Positions 62,371-64,000 of a stretch of 64,000 bases of DNA are shown here, in pieces. This stretch comes from DATLMR01 sp964615905. Its GTDB lineage: Bacteria > Acidobacteriota > Blastocatellia > UBA7656. The notes beneath the pieces are model-generated. The model was not told where the DNA came from. It saw only the letters and a list, made by a program, of their open reading frames with translations, and searched no databases. The stretch lies in contig CAZTUB010000002.1 of assembly GCA_964615905.1 (NCBI GenBank), forward strand, positions 372,001-436,000, read 5' to 3'. Numbering within the stretch: the stretch's first letter is position 1; each line of letters opens with the position of its first letter. The translations under genes were made by a program, and so were the position numbers.

Positions 62371-63999
62371 TCAGGGTGCGAGCCGTGCAAATAGAATCAC
62401 AGTGCCCGACTGGTTTCTTATCTCGACGCGGCGTATGTTTGCCAGGGGCATTATCTGCGGAGGCAGCGGCATCTCGCCGGAGCCCCATCTTAGCCTGAGC
62501 TCGCCGTCGTCATCCGTGCTGAACTGGCCGAGCGATACACCGTCAACGACTACCTCGTATTCGGTGGTGGAATCGAGGTCTTCGACTCTGATCTCCATCT
62601 CTTCGTTGCTCGCGCTGGATTTTATCCTGACCTCGCCGCTGGCATTGGGGTCTACGCCCGTGCGGGTAAACCTCGCGTCTTTGTCTATCCCCTGGCCGCC
62701 GCTACCGCCGCCGCCGCCATCGCCGTCATCGCCCCCGTCATCATCGCCGCCGCCGTTATCGCCGTCATCGTCGCCGCTACTGCCGCCCGGCTGGAAATCT
62801 CCCGTCAGCACGACCTGGTTTGCCTGGTTGCGCACCTCTATGCGGTTAATGGATGTGACCGGCCTGAGCGCGGCTGGCAGCACGCGGTTGCCCGAACCGT
62901 CTGTCGTAAACTCTAACTCGAAAAATCCAGAGCTGCCTTGAGTAGTCGCGGACCCTATGTTCGTGCCGTCTACGACTATTTGATAAACCGCGCCCGGCAC
63001 GAGCTTCTCGGCCCTCACTCTCAACTCTTCACGTTCGGAGTCGATCTCGACGCGCGCATCTCCGCGAGCGTCGGCCACGATGCCTGTGGAATTGAGCTTC
63101 GCCTCCTTCTCAAGCGACTCGCCGCCGCTGCCGCCGCCCGTCGGTTGACCGAAATCGCCCTGTAGAATTATTCGATCTTGCGAATCGCGCAGCTCGACGT
63201 GGCGTATATTCCTGACCGGGTTGAGCGAGCCGGGAAGCTGTTCGTGATTGCTGCTCGGCGTCGTAGAGAACTCTATCTTTAGCCCGCCGAAGTTGTTCGA
63301 TGTGGCGCGCCCCCCGTGTATGATCTGGGTGCCGTCAACGATGATTCTGTAGGGATGATTCACCGTGAGCCCTATAGCCTCAAGCTCAAACTCTTGCTCG
63401 GTCCCGTTTATCTCGAATTCGGCTTTGCCGTTTGCGAGCGGCTCGACATGTGTCGATTGCAAATCGATCTCCGCATGGATGTTCGATACGGGCTCAAGGC
63501 TTTGAAGCGCGCCGAGCGGGTTTATTCGACCCCTGCCCAGTCTTCCTGAAAACCCCGGATTGACACCGTCAACGCTCACGGCGGTTGCTTCGATAGTCCC
63601 GCGCGTGTCCGGGTGGCGCGGCACAGCGCCCAGTATCAACGCGGCCTCGCCCGAAGCAAGCGGCGCGGCGAAAGATGTGCCGCTCCACAGCGCGTAGTCG
63701 CCGCTTGCGCCGCCGGGGAATGTGCTGATGAGCCCGACGCCGGGAGCCGACACGGCTACGTTCGCGCCAAAGTTAGAAAAGACGGCCTTCTTGTCGCTAA
63801 CGTCTACCGCCGCTACGCCCATGGCCTCTGTCGGCCAGCTTGCAGGGAACTGCGGGCTGTTGTCTATGTTTTCGTTGTTGTTGCCCGCAGCGGCTATGAC
63901 TACTGCGCCCTGCTGCCGCGCATAAACTATCGCGTCGTGCAGAACGCTTGAGTTTTCAGGCGAGCCGAGGCTCAGGTTGATAACATTAGCGCCGTGATC
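62371..63999 (-). CDS. Subtilisin-like (S8) protease with three C-terminal repeats, 5'-truncated
   Basis: The frame runs off the window end; 542 residues are visible and the gene starts beyond base 64000. GANVINLSLGS, VIAAAGNNNE (oxyanion Asn) and the nucleophile SGTSFAAPLAS show a peptidase S8 domain; the Asp and His lie outside the window. After it come three tandem ~110-residue beta-rich repeats: residues starting HVEPLANGKAEFEI, NSTGIVADARGDARVEI and TRTGVDPNASGEVRI. Each includes a YxIxVDGTxxG-type strand and ends with VxLRDSQDRIILQGDF-like segments. An Asp/Gly-rich linker (GDDDGDNGGGDDDGGDD) separates repeats 2 and 3. Secreted, probably surface-anchored. Confidence 0.85.
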   Translation of the reverse strand, partial: DHGANVINLSLGSPENSSVLHDAIVYARQQGAVVIAAAGNNNENIDNSPQFPASWPTEAMGVAAVDVSDKKAVFSNFGANVAVSAPGVGLISTFPGGASGDYALWSGTSFAAPLASGEAALILGAVPRHPDTRGTIEATAVSVDGVNPGFSGRLGRGRINPLGALQSLEPVSNIHAEIDLQSTHVEPLANGKAEFEINGTEQEFELEAIGLTVNHPYRIIVDGTQIIHGGRATSNNFGGLKIEFSTTPSSNHEQLPGSLNPVRNIRHVELRDSQDRIILQGDFGQPTGGGSGGESLEKEAKLNSTGIVADARGDARVEIDSEREELRVRAEKLVPGAVYQIVVDGTNIGSATTQGSSGFFELEFTTDGSGNRVLPAALRPVTSINRIEVRNQANQVVLTGDFQPGGSSGDDDGDNGGGDDDGGDDGDGGGGGSGGQGIDKDARFTRTGVDPNASGEVRIKSSASNEEMEIRVEDLDSTTEYEVVVDGVSLGQFSTDDDGELRLRWGSGEMPLPPQIMPLANIRRVEIRNQSGTVILFARLAP

Positions 64000-64000
64000 T

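Overview
This is a 64 kb chromosomal window from a high-GC, Gram-negative-type bacterium. Lipoproteins, a TonB-like protein, secreted c-type cytochrome and S9/S8 peptidases, and a heptose-bisphosphate phosphatase all point to a diderm envelope. Gene style (HYR/FG-GAP secreted proteins, PQQ-like propellers, many stand-alone enzymes in short operons) fits an Acidobacteriota of the Blastocatellia type. That placement is inference, because the window has no rRNA or other firm marker. It holds about 52 protein genes, one tRNA-Ser(GCU) with its terminator, no insertion sequence, no CRISPR array and no prophage.

Layout. 1-3.8 kb: 3' part of cyanophycin synthetase, exonuclease III, and an FMN reductase on the other strand. 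4.1-8.7 kb (minus): a tight four-gene operon of von Willebrand A protein, PP2C phosphatase, TerB-like/beta-helix protein and Ser/Thr kinase with zinc ribbon. This is a TerY-P (YegI/K/L-like) phospho-signalling cassette with an extra beta-helix partner. 9-14 kb (minus): tRNA-Ser, a glycosyltransferase-like membrane protein, a large membrane coiled-coil protein and a lipoprotein. 14.3-18.6 kb (plus): a receiver protein, a diheme cytochrome c, an Smr protein, a DUF1573 lipoprotein whose conserved cysteine codon is an in-frame TGA, and a PLP aminotransferase. 19-22.3 kb (minus): PQQ-like propeller, glycine-zipper stress protein, GNAT acetyltransferase. 22.5-29.8 kb (plus): POT transporter, S9 peptidase, SDR, quinone oxidoreductase, EEP nuclease. 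29.9-33.1 kb: acyl-CoA carboxylase and class II aldolase, divergent from an enoyl-CoA hydratase. 33.3-38.1 kb (plus): yacG-tlpA-pyk, then serine hydrolase-DUF3810. 38.1-43.2 kb: TonB-like protein, a DUF6504-like small protein, MDR reductase, and two secreted proteins. 43.9-52.3 kb (plus): ttcA, GT39, DinB, an alkyltransferase-like protein, a thioesterase and a pair of ABC exporter half-transporters. 52.3-64 kb (mostly minus): an orphan membrane protein, response regulator with a Clp-type AAA+ ATPase, ComEC, zinc-ribbon membrane protein, RecN, GmhB and the 3' part of a subtilisin-like protease.

The most notable signals are these. (1) The in-frame TGA exactly at the first Cys of the CGCT motif of DUF1573, followed by a hairpin, is either an undescribed selenoprotein or a fresh nonsense mutation. 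(2) A dispersed family of intergenic inverted repeats built from 7-nt units (GTRAACC and GTGACAA) supplies the stop codons of two genes and abuts the start codon of recN; related heptamer arrays lie at 10.7 kb inside a coding region and at 14.1 kb. (3) A seven-unit, 21-nt tandem repeat lies upstream of ttcA. (4) The four-gene kinase/phosphatase/vWA/beta-helix operon.
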